Below, in pieces: positions 16,186-26,000 of a stretch of DNA of 64,000 bases. The stretch comes from Auritidibacter ignavus (GTDB lineage Bacteria; Actinomycetota; Actinomycetes; Actinomycetales; Micrococcaceae), in NCBI RefSeq assembly GCF_003703835.1, contig NZ_RDQR01000001.1, positions 309,037-373,036 of the forward strand. Reading direction: 5' to 3'. A program made the translations under genes and the position numbers. Each line of letters opens with the position of its first letter. Position 1 is the stretch's first letter. The notes below the pieces were generated by a model that saw only the letters and a list, made by a program, of their open reading frames with translations, did not search any database and was not told the DNA's origin.

Positions 16186-16865
16186 TCCTCGTCACCGTCG
16201 TCCCCAGTCGTCCAACCCAGTTGCGGTGAGCACGCACTTGCGAAACGTCGTGCATGGCTGAAACCCTCCAGATAGGCCATCGCTTCATCCATCCGAGAAT
16301 AGCGAGCAGCCATCCGGTGAAAATCTGCGTCATGCCCGCCGTGGGCTAAATGAACCAATTCGTGGACCAGCACACCGTCAATGACCCACTGAGGCATACC
16401 TTTCAGCTGGGTGGACAACCGAATCTCTCCGGTAGCCGAGGTGCACGACCCCCAGACTTTGGTCTGCCGGCTCGACCACCTGACACTCGCCGGCACAACC
16501 TCGGAATTCAACCATGTTTTGGCTAAAAACACCGCCCGGTCGTAGAGGTCCTGGTCGCTGGTTTTCATGCGGTTGTCGCGTTTTTTCTCCAGACGCTGGA
16601 TCAGGTCAGCGCTGGCATGAAAGATTGCTTCCTGACTCAGCCGGCCCGGTGCAGCGATGTGCAACATTCCGTCTTCGTAAGAGGCTTGGAAGCTTCTCGT
16701 GCGCCGGAGCGAACGAATAATTCGTACGGTTCGACCGTGATACTCATAGACTTCGGCGACGCGGCCACGACCCAACCGGAAGGGACCGTCTAGGTGCCGA
16801 AAGCCGTGTAATGTTGAGGGCGAATGCTGGGTGCTGTGCTGTGGTAGTGATGTCATGGTGTCCAT
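16182..16865 (-). CDS. YgjP/SprT-like metallopeptidase (DUF45 family)
   Basis: The 227-residue protein carries the zinc-protease motif HELVHLAHGGHDADFH near residue 168, with HExxH plus a downstream His. It is preceded by the family signature WGSCTSATGEIRLS near 135. The family is probably made of intracellular metallopeptidases; substrates are unknown. The first 80 residues, with Arg-rich stretches, are typical in length. It is convergent with the DUF2342 gene (stops overlap) and divergent from the ThiF-like gene. The exact start is uncertain; ATG codons at 16865 and 16859 are both possible. Confidence 0.8.
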   Translation of the reverse strand: MDTMTSLPQHSTQHSPSTLHGFRHLDGPFRLGRGRVAEVYEYHGRTVRIIRSLRRTRSFQASYEDGMLHIAAPGRLSQEAIFHASADLIQRLEKKRDNRMKTSDQDLYDRAVFLAKTWLNSEVVPASVRWSSRQTKVWGSCTSATGEIRLSTQLKGMPQWVIDGVLVHELVHLAHGGHDADFHRMAARYSRMDEAMAYLEGFSHARRFASACSPQLGWTTGDDGDED

Positions 16866-16907
16866 TCTTCGGTCACGGCAACCCTACCCCAACAAGGCGT
16901 GTTGGAC

Positions 16908-16945
16908 TGTGGACAACAACACCTGAGCAAACCAGTTGTGGACAA
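16908..16945. promoter_or_regulatory. Two DnaA-box-like nonamers in a divergent intergenic region
   Basis: TGTGGACAA occurs at 16908-16916 and again at 16937-16945, in the same orientation and 29 bases apart. Its complement TTGTCCACA matches the DnaA box form used in high-GC Actinobacteria. The region separates the divergent metallopeptidase and ThiF-like genes. Two sites alone do not make an origin. Confidence 0.4.
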
Positions 16946-17043
16946 CCGTCTGCACGAGCTCACGGTCTTTGCGATGATGGCAGTCCGGACCCTTCCGGTC
17001 AGCCGGTACTGGCCCGAATCATCGTCGTCCCAGGAGCTACTTC

Positions 17044-18156
17044 ATGCAAATCAACCCCGGCCTGTCTTTCGTGAAAATTTCAGCTGGCCTGGTCCAAATC
17101 GGTTCAGGTGAACGATCTCTGCAGATCTCTGGCGCCACACCGCAAATCACCGCGCTACTGGAGAAACTGCGTCGCGGAATTCCGGATGGTAGCGAACCAC
17201 GTCACGGCAAACAGGCCGGGCTCAGCACTCAGGAAACCTGGCGACTGATCTCAACCCTCGACCCAGTCTTGTTGAACTCCCCGGCCGAGCCGTCCCCAGA
17301 ACCAAGCACCGACTGTGACGTTGCCACGGCCACGGCCACCCTGCAGGCGGTAACCGTGGAGCCCAGCTCGCAGCATGACGCTGACGAGAAGACTTCGGTG
17401 CAGGTTTGTCCAGTTGATGCACCCACTTTGCACACTCGACGCGCTCAGTCCTCCGTGCAGATACTGGGGACTGGTCGCAGTGGGCGCGCCTTGGCACTCC
17501 TGCTTGCCAACGCCGGCGTCGCAAGGATGTGGGTGTGGGATCCCCAACCTGTCACAGTCAGTGATCTCGGCACCGGGTTCCTGCCCGAAGATCTTTCACG
17601 GTGCCGGGGTGTCGCCACCGCCGAACAGTTACGTCACCAGTTTCCTGACATCGAGATTTTGCCCCAGTCACACCCCGTCGCGCCCCAACCGTGCGGTGAC
17701 CTGTCTGTCTGCATCACACGAGGCGGACTGGCCACGGAGTTTCTCGCCCAGGCCCAACGTCGAGCTCAACCAGTGCTACCAGTCACCCTTCACGACGATC
17801 GCGTCGTCATCGGCCCCTGGCTTTTGCCCCAAACCTCGCCGTGCCCTCACTGCTGGATGGCACGCGAAGCGGAGCTCGATCCCTCTTACGCGGATCGACA
17901 GCATGCGTTGCGAGCGCAAGCAGCAGGTCGTGAACCTCTAGGTTTGGCCTACGCTGTCGCTGGATTAGTGGGCATTCAAGTGCTGAATTGGATCGATGCC
18001 ACACCGCTTCGAGATGTCCTGACGCTGACCGATGCCGGCGAAGTCCCCGGCGCTGTACCCGGTCAAGTACTCAGCGTCTCGGCCCGAACCGGTGCCGTAT
18101 CAAGCTTCACGATCAGTGAGCATCCCCGCTGTTGTGGCGCGGTCGCCTACTCCTGA
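17044..18156 (+). CDS. ThiF/E1-like Rossmann-fold protein
   Basis: The 370-residue protein has a nucleotide-binding glycine pattern LGTGRSGRALALLLANAG near residue 141 and an acidic/aromatic strand (MWVWDP) after it. A single CxxC (CPHCWMARE) follows near 260, which is the arrangement of the ThiF/MoeB/E1 superfamily. The N-terminal 130 residues lack recognisable motifs. No ubiquitin-like or sulphur-carrier protein and no cyclodehydratase partner is encoded nearby, so the substrate is unknown. It may resemble leader-peptide-binding ThiF-like proteins of azoline peptide clusters, but the context is housekeeping. It ends eight bases before the convergent uvrD2 stop. Upstream CAGGAG is a good ribosome site for the ATG. 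Confidence 0.65.
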   Translation: MQINPGLSFVKISAGLVQIGSGERSLQISGATPQITALLEKLRRGIPDGSEPRHGKQAGLSTQETWRLISTLDPVLLNSPAEPSPEPSTDCDVATATATLQAVTVEPSSQHDADEKTSVQVCPVDAPTLHTRRAQSSVQILGTGRSGRALALLLANAGVARMWVWDPQPVTVSDLGTGFLPEDLSRCRGVATAEQLRHQFPDIEILPQSHPVAPQPCGDLSVCITRGGLATEFLAQAQRRAQPVLPVTLHDDRVVIGPWLLPQTSPCPHCWMAREAELDPSYADRQHALRAQAAGREPLGLAYAVAGLVGIQVLNWIDATPLRDVLTLTDAGEVPGAVPGQVLSVSARTGAVSSFTISEHPRCCGAVAYS

Positions 18157-18163
18157 CACGCAG

Positions 18164-20344
18164 CTAGCCATTCTGGTCTTCCTCCCTGGGGGCGGAACTG
18201 ACGAGGTGGAGCACCGCATCCCCGTATTTCGACAATTTGGCATCCCCGATTCCGGGGACCTGGCGCAATGCGCTCGCTGTCTGTGGCACCTTTTCAGCGA
18301 TGGCCACCAAGGTCGCGTCTGTAAACACCATCATCGCCGGCAACTTTTCTGACTTGGCGGTGGTGGAGCGCCACTCTTTGAGTGTGTCCAGAAGGTGCTG
18401 GTCATAGGTGGCTGGACAGTTTTGACAGCGGCCCAGTTTCCGGGCCACCGGTGTTTCCAGTGGCTGGCCACAGACCCGACACTGTGCCACCTGTGAGCGC
18501 CCGCGACGCTTACCGTGGAAGTCACCCGGAGAGGACCGCTGGGCCTGGTTCGATGCCGACACACCCGTGTGCGGTGAAGGAATCGTCTGCGTCGATGACG
18601 CTTGCGGGATCAGGGCCGAGAGGAACCGTGAGGGCTTGGACTTGTTGCCAGTTCTTCCGTTGCGGTGACGCGGCCAGCTGAAAAAAATTTCATTCCGTGC
18701 ACGCGTAATACCCACATAGAACAGTCGTCGTTCTTCATCAATCTCGCTCTGGGTTTGAGCAAAACCAATCGGGACCATTCCCTCGGTGAGTCCGGCCAAG
18801 TAAACCGCGTCCCATTCCAATCCTTTAGCTGAGTGCAACGACGCCAAGGTCACCCCCGAAACGGTGGGCGGATGCTCATCGGTGTCTCGGTGCTGTAGTT
18901 CCTGGACCACCTGGTCGAGACTGAGCTGTGCACCGTGATCATCCAGCATTCGGCGACCCAAGGTAATTAGTGCGTCAAGGGACTCCCACTTCTGTCGCAC
19001 TGCACCGGTGGCTTGGGGCGGATCAGTGCTGTATCCCAATGAGGTCAGGATCGCTTCCATCAGCTCCACCACCTGTTCGCCCCGCACCGCAGGTGAGGCC
19101 TGAGCGGCGGAGCGTAGTTGCAAGACAGCTTCCCGAACTTCAGTGCGTTGGAAGAACCCTTCGGCGCCTCGGAGCTGGTAGGGAACGCTGTGTCGGGTCA
19201 GAGCCTGTTCGAAATGCACCGATTGGGCGTTGGTACGGAACAGTACCGCAATATTTTCCGGGAGTTTTCCGTCGGTGATTTGCTGATGGATATGGCTGGC
19301 GATCTGGTCTGCTTCGGTCTGTTCATCCTCACATTCCCAAAACACCGGCGCCGGACCATTATCTCGCTGAGAGACCAACTCGAGCGGACGAGGCCAGGGA
19401 GGCATTCTTCCTCCGGCTTGTTGGCCCTGTTGGGTCCGTTGTTCCAAGAGTCGATTGGCCAAGGCCACAATGTGCGGGGTGGACCGATAATCCCGGATCA
19501 GCTCGATACGTTGAGCCTGCGGATAGGTCGTTGTGAACTCCAACAAGAACCGTGACGTGGCCCCGGTAAAAGAGTAGATGGTCTGCGAGGCATCACCCAC
19601 CACGCATAATTCATGGCTGTCGCCCAGCCAGGCCTCTAGCAACCGCTGTTGGAGCGGGGAGACGTCCTGATACTCATCGACGATAAAGACCCGGTACTGA
19701 CGACGTACTTCGGCTGCAATAGCTGGCTCAGATTCGAGGATCCCAACCATCAACAGCAACACATCGTGGAAGTCCATCAATCGCTGGTCGGCTTTGAGAT
19801 CTTCATAGGCTTGAAAGAGCCGAGAGAACAACAACGGGTCCCACCCGCTAGGCAACGGGCGGTGACCTGCCTGATGTTGGTAAGTCTCCGGGGTGAGCAT
19901 CGAGATCTTGGCCCATTCGATTTCTCCGGCAAGATCTCGGACCGTGGCTCGATCGGTACTCATCCGCAGCCGGTTAGCCGCATCAATAATCAGTCGGATC
20001 TTATGCTCTAATAGCCCAAACATTGGTCCACCAATTGCTTGGGGCCAGAAATAACTCAGCTGCTTCAACGCCGCGGCGTGAAATGTGCGTGCTTGTACTC
20101 CCCCAGCGCCTAGCACCCGGAGACGAGCTCGCATTTCCGCAGCGGCTTTGCTGGTGAAGGTCAGCGCCAACGTGTGAAACGGACTATAGGCTCCGGTGGC
20201 CACTCCGTAAGCAATCCGGTGGGTAATGGCTCGAGTTTTCCCGGTCCCGGCCCCGGCCAGAATGCACACGGGTCCGTGCAAGGCGGTGGCTGCCCGGCGT
20301 TGCTCCACGTCGAGGCCTTCAAGCATCTCCTCGGGTGAACTCAC
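18164..20344 (-). CDS. uvrD2: ATP-dependent DNA helicase UvrD2 (UvrD/Rep family with HRDC)
   Basis: A superfamily 1A helicase of 726 residues: Walker A GAGTGKTR at residues 31-38, DEYQD near 215, GDASQTIYSF near 242 and SAKGLEWDAVYLAG near 500. A Cys cluster follows (CRVCGQPL and CQNC, near 630-650), then a C-terminal HRDC domain. This order identifies the mycobacterial-type UvrD2, which unwinds 3'-tailed DNA in repair. The GTG start at 20344 is chosen because AGGAGGT lies six bases upstream; a longer frame begins at 20389 but lacks that support. Neighbouring nudC is on the same strand upstream, matching the mycobacterial order. Confidence 0.92.
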   Translation of the reverse strand: MSSPEEMLEGLDVEQRRAATALHGPVCILAGAGTGKTRAITHRIAYGVATGAYSPFHTLALTFTSKAAAEMRARLRVLGAGGVQARTFHAAALKQLSYFWPQAIGGPMFGLLEHKIRLIIDAANRLRMSTDRATVRDLAGEIEWAKISMLTPETYQHQAGHRPLPSGWDPLLFSRLFQAYEDLKADQRLMDFHDVLLLMVGILESEPAIAAEVRRQYRVFIVDEYQDVSPLQQRLLEAWLGDSHELCVVGDASQTIYSFTGATSRFLLEFTTTYPQAQRIELIRDYRSTPHIVALANRLLEQRTQQGQQAGGRMPPWPRPLELVSQRDNGPAPVFWECEDEQTEADQIASHIHQQITDGKLPENIAVLFRTNAQSVHFEQALTRHSVPYQLRGAEGFFQRTEVREAVLQLRSAAQASPAVRGEQVVELMEAILTSLGYSTDPPQATGAVRQKWESLDALITLGRRMLDDHGAQLSLDQVVQELQHRDTDEHPPTVSGVTLASLHSAKGLEWDAVYLAGLTEGMVPIGFAQTQSEIDEERRLFYVGITRARNEIFFSWPRHRNGRTGNKSKPSRFLSALIPQASSTQTIPSPHTGVSASNQAQRSSPGDFHGKRRGRSQVAQCRVCGQPLETPVARKLGRCQNCPATYDQHLLDTLKEWRSTTAKSEKLPAMMVFTDATLVAIAEKVPQTASALRQVPGIGDAKLSKYGDAVLHLVSSAPREEDQNG

Positions 20345-20441
20345 CGTGGCACCTCCTTGACTCGATAGATTGTGCAACGTCCGGCCCAACGTCGCTACGT
20401 GGCTTCAGCGGTCACCTCAGAAACGTAGCACGCTAAGGCGC

Positions 20442-21452
20442 TCAGTTTTGCAGTACGTGTGGGTCCGGAAGAGGCCCGCCATACCAGTGCTCGATCAGCA
20501 TTCGTGCGATCGATGCGGACCCGGGTAGGTAGATCTCGCCACGCTCAGCCTGAGACCACATCTCGGCTTTGGTAAACCACGTCACCGACCGCATCTCCTT
20601 GTTATCCGCTCGAATTGTCTCCACGTTGGTGGCACGCGCCCGAAAACCTAGCATTAACGATTGCGGGAACGGCCACGGTTGCGAACCGAGATACTGTGGG
20701 TCAGCCACGTGCGCCCCGGCTTCTTCGTAGACTTCTCGGATCACCGCTGCCTCGAGGGATTCTCCGGGCTCAACGAACCCCGCCAGTGTGGAGTACCGGT
20801 TCGGGGCCCATGCCGTATTATTTCCCAGCAGTATTCTGTCATCGTCATCGGTGATGGCCACGATGATGGCCGGATCGGTGCGGGGGAAGTGCTCAATTCC
20901 TTCAGCGGGGCAGGTTTTAACCCAGCCGGATTGCTCAGTGACCAGCCGGTGTCCACAATGCGAGCAGAACCGGGTCCGGGAGTGCCAGTTGGCAATCGCC
21001 ACCGCCTCCACGAAAAGGCCGGCTTCTTTGCCAGAAAGCCCCGCTGCGACTTCTCGAACCGAGAGCCATTGCACTCGCGCCGGATTAACCTCCGCCCCAT
21101 CCCAGCGGTGCGGGTTGAGTAACTGTGGTGCAGTATCTTTTGACCCGGAAGGCACCAGGACAATGTCGTTGGGGCTGATCCCGTCTAGGTCCTCGGGGGA
21201 CAGGTCTACTACTCGTTCACCGCGTCCCAGATAGACCGCTTCTTCTGGAAGCGGGCCTTGGGGGTGGTCGAACACGAGTGCGCCCCGATAGACCGGAACC
21301 TGACGGGCGTGAAGTCTGAGGACTTTGGTTTCAGGAGCTGACCAGAGGGTTGGCAACCAGGCAGGGTCCTCCCGTTGCAGGCACCCTCGGTCCAGGTCTT
21401 CACGAGCTAGTGGCAAAGCACCAAGAGGAGGGAAAGTCTGCTGATTGCTCAT
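20442..21452 (-). CDS. nudC: NAD(+) diphosphatase / NADH pyrophosphatase
   Basis: The 336-residue protein has the NudC zinc-ribbon start CSHCGHRL near residue 177. The Nudix box GFVEPGESLEAAVIREVYEE is near 240, and the NudC-diagnostic SQPWPFPQSLM just after it. It hydrolyses NAD(H) to NMN(H) and AMP, and in other bacteria removes NAD caps from RNA. Only three Cys of the ribbon are obvious; the fourth position reads PAEG. It lies about 100 bases upstream of uvrD2 on the same strand. Confidence 0.93.
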   Translation of the reverse strand: MSNQQTFPPLGALPLAREDLDRGCLQREDPAWLPTLWSAPETKVLRLHARQVPVYRGALVFDHPQGPLPEEAVYLGRGERVVDLSPEDLDGISPNDIVLVPSGSKDTAPQLLNPHRWDGAEVNPARVQWLSVREVAAGLSGKEAGLFVEAVAIANWHSRTRFCSHCGHRLVTEQSGWVKTCPAEGIEHFPRTDPAIIVAITDDDDRILLGNNTAWAPNRYSTLAGFVEPGESLEAAVIREVYEEAGAHVADPQYLGSQPWPFPQSLMLGFRARATNVETIRADNKEMRSVTWFTKAEMWSQAERGEIYLPGSASIARMLIEHWYGGPLPDPHVLQN

Positions 21453-21609
21453 GGTTTCTACGGTACTGGAAACGCGCTCGCTTCTGGGGAGTCATTCCTC
21501 AGGGCATAACGGTGCGTCGCTGAACGCTGGCTGAGTATTCCAGCCAAATTGTGGACTCGCCAAATCACAAGCGGGCCGGTAAAGGTGGATATTCAGTAGG
21601 CTGGATGCT

Positions 21610-22980
21610 GTGAAACGCACACCCATGGAACTCGCCGCCCTCGCCTCCGCAGCTATGCCGGGACTAGATATTGTGGGTGTAGCTTCCACCGGCGAACAAT
21701 CCCCAGAGTTCGACAATGCCCTGGTGACCGACCGAGATAACACCATCTGGCGGGTCCGCTCGCCGCGCACTGACCAAGCCGGCATGAGGTTGGAAACCGA
21801 ATTGGAGGTGCTGTCTGGTTTTACTCCCACGATTCGGGCGAAGTTACCTTTCCGCGTGCCTTCTGTTGCCGGAGCTGTGCAACTGGATCGTCGTCGAACT
21901 TTTGTCTATCACCAGATCCCCGGCGAGGAACTGGACCTCGACACCATTGTCTGCCTGCCCGATATCGTTCGGGATGACCTCGGACGGATCACCGCAGCAA
22001 TCCACGAATTACCACGTTCGGTTGTGGAAATTGCCGATCTGCCGGTGTATACCGCTGAGGAACATAGAACCCGTCGTCTCAACGAATTGGACCAAGTCGC
22101 GCTGACCGGAAAAATCCCCTCGATACTCTTGCGACGGTGGGAAAATGCTCTGGAAGAAACCCAAATGTGGGGGTTCACTCCCACGGTTGTTCACGGAGAT
22201 CTGCACGAAGAACACTTGTTGTTCGACCGTGGTCGAGCAGTGGGTTTGATCGGCTGGACTGACCTTCATATTGGGGATCCTGCGGTCGATTTTTCCTGGT
22301 TAGCTTCAGTCGAGGATCCAGTCTTCGGTGAACAGATCATCGATGCCTATTACCGATATCTGGGCGCTGCCGCCGATGAGCGGGATTTCCACCTGATGCG
22401 ACGGGCATCATTGAGCGCTGAATTTGCTCTGGCCCAATGGCTGATGCGTGGCATCAACAGTCATGATCAGCGTATGATCGATGATGCCGTGTCGATGCTG
22501 GACGATTTGGCCGCCGACGTTGCAGAAACCGGTGGCCAGGACGTGGGCTCGGAGCTGTCAAAGCCTCATCACTCCTCGGTCGCGGCGCCCGATGAAACTA
22601 ATCCGGCACATTCCATGGCCAAAGCGGACGACGGCACCTCTGCTGAACAGGTCCAGCAGGTCAACGAGCCAGAAGAGGTCACTGCCCCTATCAGCACCAT
22701 CAACGCTAACCTCAACGCTGAGGATGGTGCCGTGGTGACCGACGCCGATGTCGATGCTGACGACGATGACGCGACCGAAGACGAGAATCCAGTCCGAGAT
22801 GATCCCAAAGCATCTGAGGCCTCGCCACCGGAAGCAGACAACGCAGACGACGGTGATCAGGTCGATGACGATGCCGGCGTTGTCACCGAACCGGTGTCGT
22901 TAGACGCCATTCGTCAGATGACAGAGGACCGCGAGTCAGACTCCGCGTCGCAGGCCGAGGATTCATCATCTCGCAACTAG
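21610..22980 (+). CDS. Aminoglycoside/macrolide phosphotransferase-family kinase with long acidic tail
   Basis: The first 310 residues or so form an APH-type kinase fold. The catalytic-loop motif VVHGDLHEEHLLFD is near residue 196, and a metal-binding equivalent, LIGWTDLHIGDPAVDFSWL, near 215. The start is a GTG. The last 150 residues are a low-complexity Asp/Glu/Ala tail (for example DADVDADDDDATEDE), probably disordered. Homologous kinases occupy the same slot beside uvrD2/nudC in related Actinobacteria, so a housekeeping small-molecule kinase is more likely than drug resistance. The substrate is unknown. It is convergent with adnB. Confidence 0.75.
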   Translation: MKRTPMELAALASAAMPGLDIVGVASTGEQSPEFDNALVTDRDNTIWRVRSPRTDQAGMRLETELEVLSGFTPTIRAKLPFRVPSVAGAVQLDRRRTFVYHQIPGEELDLDTIVCLPDIVRDDLGRITAAIHELPRSVVEIADLPVYTAEEHRTRRLNELDQVALTGKIPSILLRRWENALEETQMWGFTPTVVHGDLHEEHLLFDRGRAVGLIGWTDLHIGDPAVDFSWLASVEDPVFGEQIIDAYYRYLGAAADERDFHLMRRASLSAEFALAQWLMRGINSHDQRMIDDAVSMLDDLAADVAETGGQDVGSELSKPHHSSVAAPDETNPAHSMAKADDGTSAEQVQQVNEPEEVTAPISTINANLNAEDGAVVTDADVDADDDDATEDENPVRDDPKASEASPPEADNADDGDQVDDDAGVVTEPVSLDAIRQMTEDRESDSASQAEDSSSRN

Positions 22981-23030
22981 TCCTCCTCCGTCGCATTGGC
23001 AGTGTTCCCTATCACCGCGACGATAGCCAC

Positions 23031-26000
23031 TCAATCTGCTCCGTGGGGTTCGGTGGCTTCCAGCGCTTGAGCCAGCAACGCTTCCAGTTGCTCGGCGTCA
23101 GCAAGGTTGACCGGAGTTCGTTCTTCGCCATGTGCAAGGTACACAAAACGTCCCGAGATATTCGCCAGGGGAATATCATGTAGCCGTGACCAGGCCAAAC
23201 GGTACAGCGCCAGCTGAAGTCCTTTATGTTCCAAGTCGTCTGGGGTCGACGGCACCATACCCGTTTTCCAGTCAACGAGCTCCCACTGCGCGGTGGGGTC
23301 GAATTCCTGATCCGGGTGGTCTCCCCCGTTCCGAAAAACAGCGTCAATACGGCCACGAATGGTCACCGACCCGACTGTCGTTTCCACCCCGGCTTCGATG
23401 AACGCTGGTGAGCGTTGCGCCCATCTGGTGTTCAGGAAGTTCTCTCGCAGGGTCGTCACACCGGTTTGTTCGTCCCAGACCTGGTCGGCATCCTCGACCG
23501 GGTCCTCGAAGTCGAGCATGCCCGTGATGCCAGAACGCTGACTGGCGAAATGTTCCTCAATCCATTGGTGGACGAGCGTACCTGTTCGGGCTGCTTTGAT
23601 CGGTCGACGTGGCATCGGACGTTTCAGTGACTTCGCTACGGTGTGCGGGTCGTCTACCAAACTTATAAATGCTGAGGCCGAGAGGTGACTTGGCAAGTGA
23701 ACCTCACTGCTCTGCGTCATATCTTCGTCGGGTTGGGCCCACTGCACGCGTTGAGCCAGCTCGTGGTCTTCAATATCCGTGACAGATGTTTCACGCGCAT
23801 CGGTCACCCATTGTGCCGCTTGTGTCACCGCTTGGCGACGTGGGTAGTGGCGAACCAGAGGTTTTCCGGCCCGGTCATCGATCCAGTAAACGCCGTCATA
23901 GAAGTCCGTTGCATTGATTTGGTAAATCGATGCGCCATCGAGAGGATCGACAGGCCAGGTGGAGACCAGGATCTTCTCAGCCCGCGGGTTCTTATCTCCG
24001 ACGACTTCGGGGTCTGTTGAATCAACCCAGTGTCCAGTTTCGACCCCGTCTAGTCCCTGAAAAATGGTCAAGAACTCGGACTGTTCAACGGCTTTCTTCT
24101 TTGTTCCCACCCAGTGGCTTCCTGAGAGCCACAACAAGTGCTTGGGGCGGGTGAAGGCAACATAAGCTAGTCGCTTTTCTTCGAATCCATTGCGGATCTT
24201 CACGTTCTCAGACAACCGATGATAGGTCACCCGATCCTGATCTTTCGTGGAGAACGTGGTGTTGCCTGCTCCTGCACTCCACTCTTTTAGGGTTTCGGCC
24301 TGGTCGAAAGGCCACTGATACTCGTCTGGAATATCGTGGCGAAGCCCCCAGGGTAATGCCCCGCTGGAGGTGGAAGTCCATCTCTCGGGTTTCTCCGACG
24401 GGAATTTTCCTGCGCTCAGTCCGGGAACGAACACGGCGTCCCACTCCAATCCTTTGGAAGAATGGACGGTGAGCAACTGGACGGCTCCGGGGCGTGGTTG
24501 AACGGCGGGTAGTGCCAGCCCTTTTTCTTCTGCCTCAGCGGTTTCTATCCATGCCAGAAAGCCCGACAAATCAGACGTCAGGGAGTCGTTCAACCCTTGT
24601 GAGAACTCGTCGACGACATCGTAAAGGGCTTCCAGGTGTTGCAGTGCCTCGGAGAGTTCGGTTCCTGGATGTGCCAGAACTTCTGCCTCAATCCCACTAC
24701 GGCGGGCAATCATCCGGAAGAATTCCGGAAGATCCAGTGAACGCAACTCTTGGAGCGAGACTAATAGGTCCGCAACACGGTGCAGTCGTTGGAGCCCTTC
24801 CTCGGTGAATCCGTGATGGGCTGCCTCCTCAATCGGCGGTAACTTATAAAGTGCTTCGATCAGTGACACTTCTTCAGCATCTTCGGAGACGAGTGCCTCG
24901 GCGAGCTTCTCAGCATTCCAGATCTGTTCTGGGTCATCAGACCGGAGTTCCGACGGAGGTTGAGCGTCACGTCCATGACGCACGAGTCCTCGGGCATAAC
25001 GGTTAAGTGCCCACAAGTCGGCTGTTCCGATTCTCCAGCGCGCATTACTCAAGATACGTACTAGAGCTTCGTTTTCCTGCGGAGCGGCAACCACACGAGC
25101 TAACGACAGCACCTCGACGACGGCGGGAACCTCGACAAGCCCCGTCATCCCCAGGATTTCATAGGGGACTCCTCGCGCTTCGAGTGCTTCAACCAGAGGC
25201 AGGAAGTCTGCCTTGCGACGACAAAGAATGGCAGCCGACTTCTCGGTGTGATGTGGCTGGTTCGAGCCGGGATCGGTAATCCCCAGGCAGTCTGCGACGG
25301 TGTCGGCCAGCGTGCGTGCTTCGTCTTCGGAGTCTTTGAACCAATTGATAACCACGCGTCCGGGTTCACCGGTCACTCCTGCCGAGAGTTCTTGGACCGG
25401 GACGGGCCTGCCGGTGGTCGGTTCTCCATCCAGTTGCCCGATAATGGCATTGGCACCGCGCAAAATGCGCTCTCTATTTCGCCATGCCACGCTCAGGGGC
25501 AAGATATCGGCTGGAGCCCGTGTGTCAACACGGTCGTCATCGGCACGCCTAACGGCTGGGAAATATTCGGGAAAAAGACCCAGCTGACCGGCGGAGGCAC
25601 CTCGGAATCCATAGATCGACTGGTTGGGGTCCCCCACAGCTGTGACACAGTGACCTGCTCCCTGGGAGGATTGGGGGCCGAACAGCGAAGAGAACAGCAT
25701 CATTTGGGCGTGCGAGGTGTCTTGGAATTCGTCGAGGAGGACGACCTTATACTTCTCGCGTTCGCTGGCGGCAGCTTCGGGAATCGTGGAGGCGATCAGT
25801 TGGGCATAATAAACCAGGTCCCCATAATCCATGAGGTTATGGTCCTTTTTCACCTGGGCGTAACGTGCAACGATATCGGCCATGGTCATTTTCACGCGGA
25901 GGCTGTTAAAGATCTCCGTGGCGTATTTGGGCCGTTTTGCCCCGGTGTCTAGACGCTGGCCGGACTCCAAAATTTCGATCACGTGCTCTTTGATCTCGTG

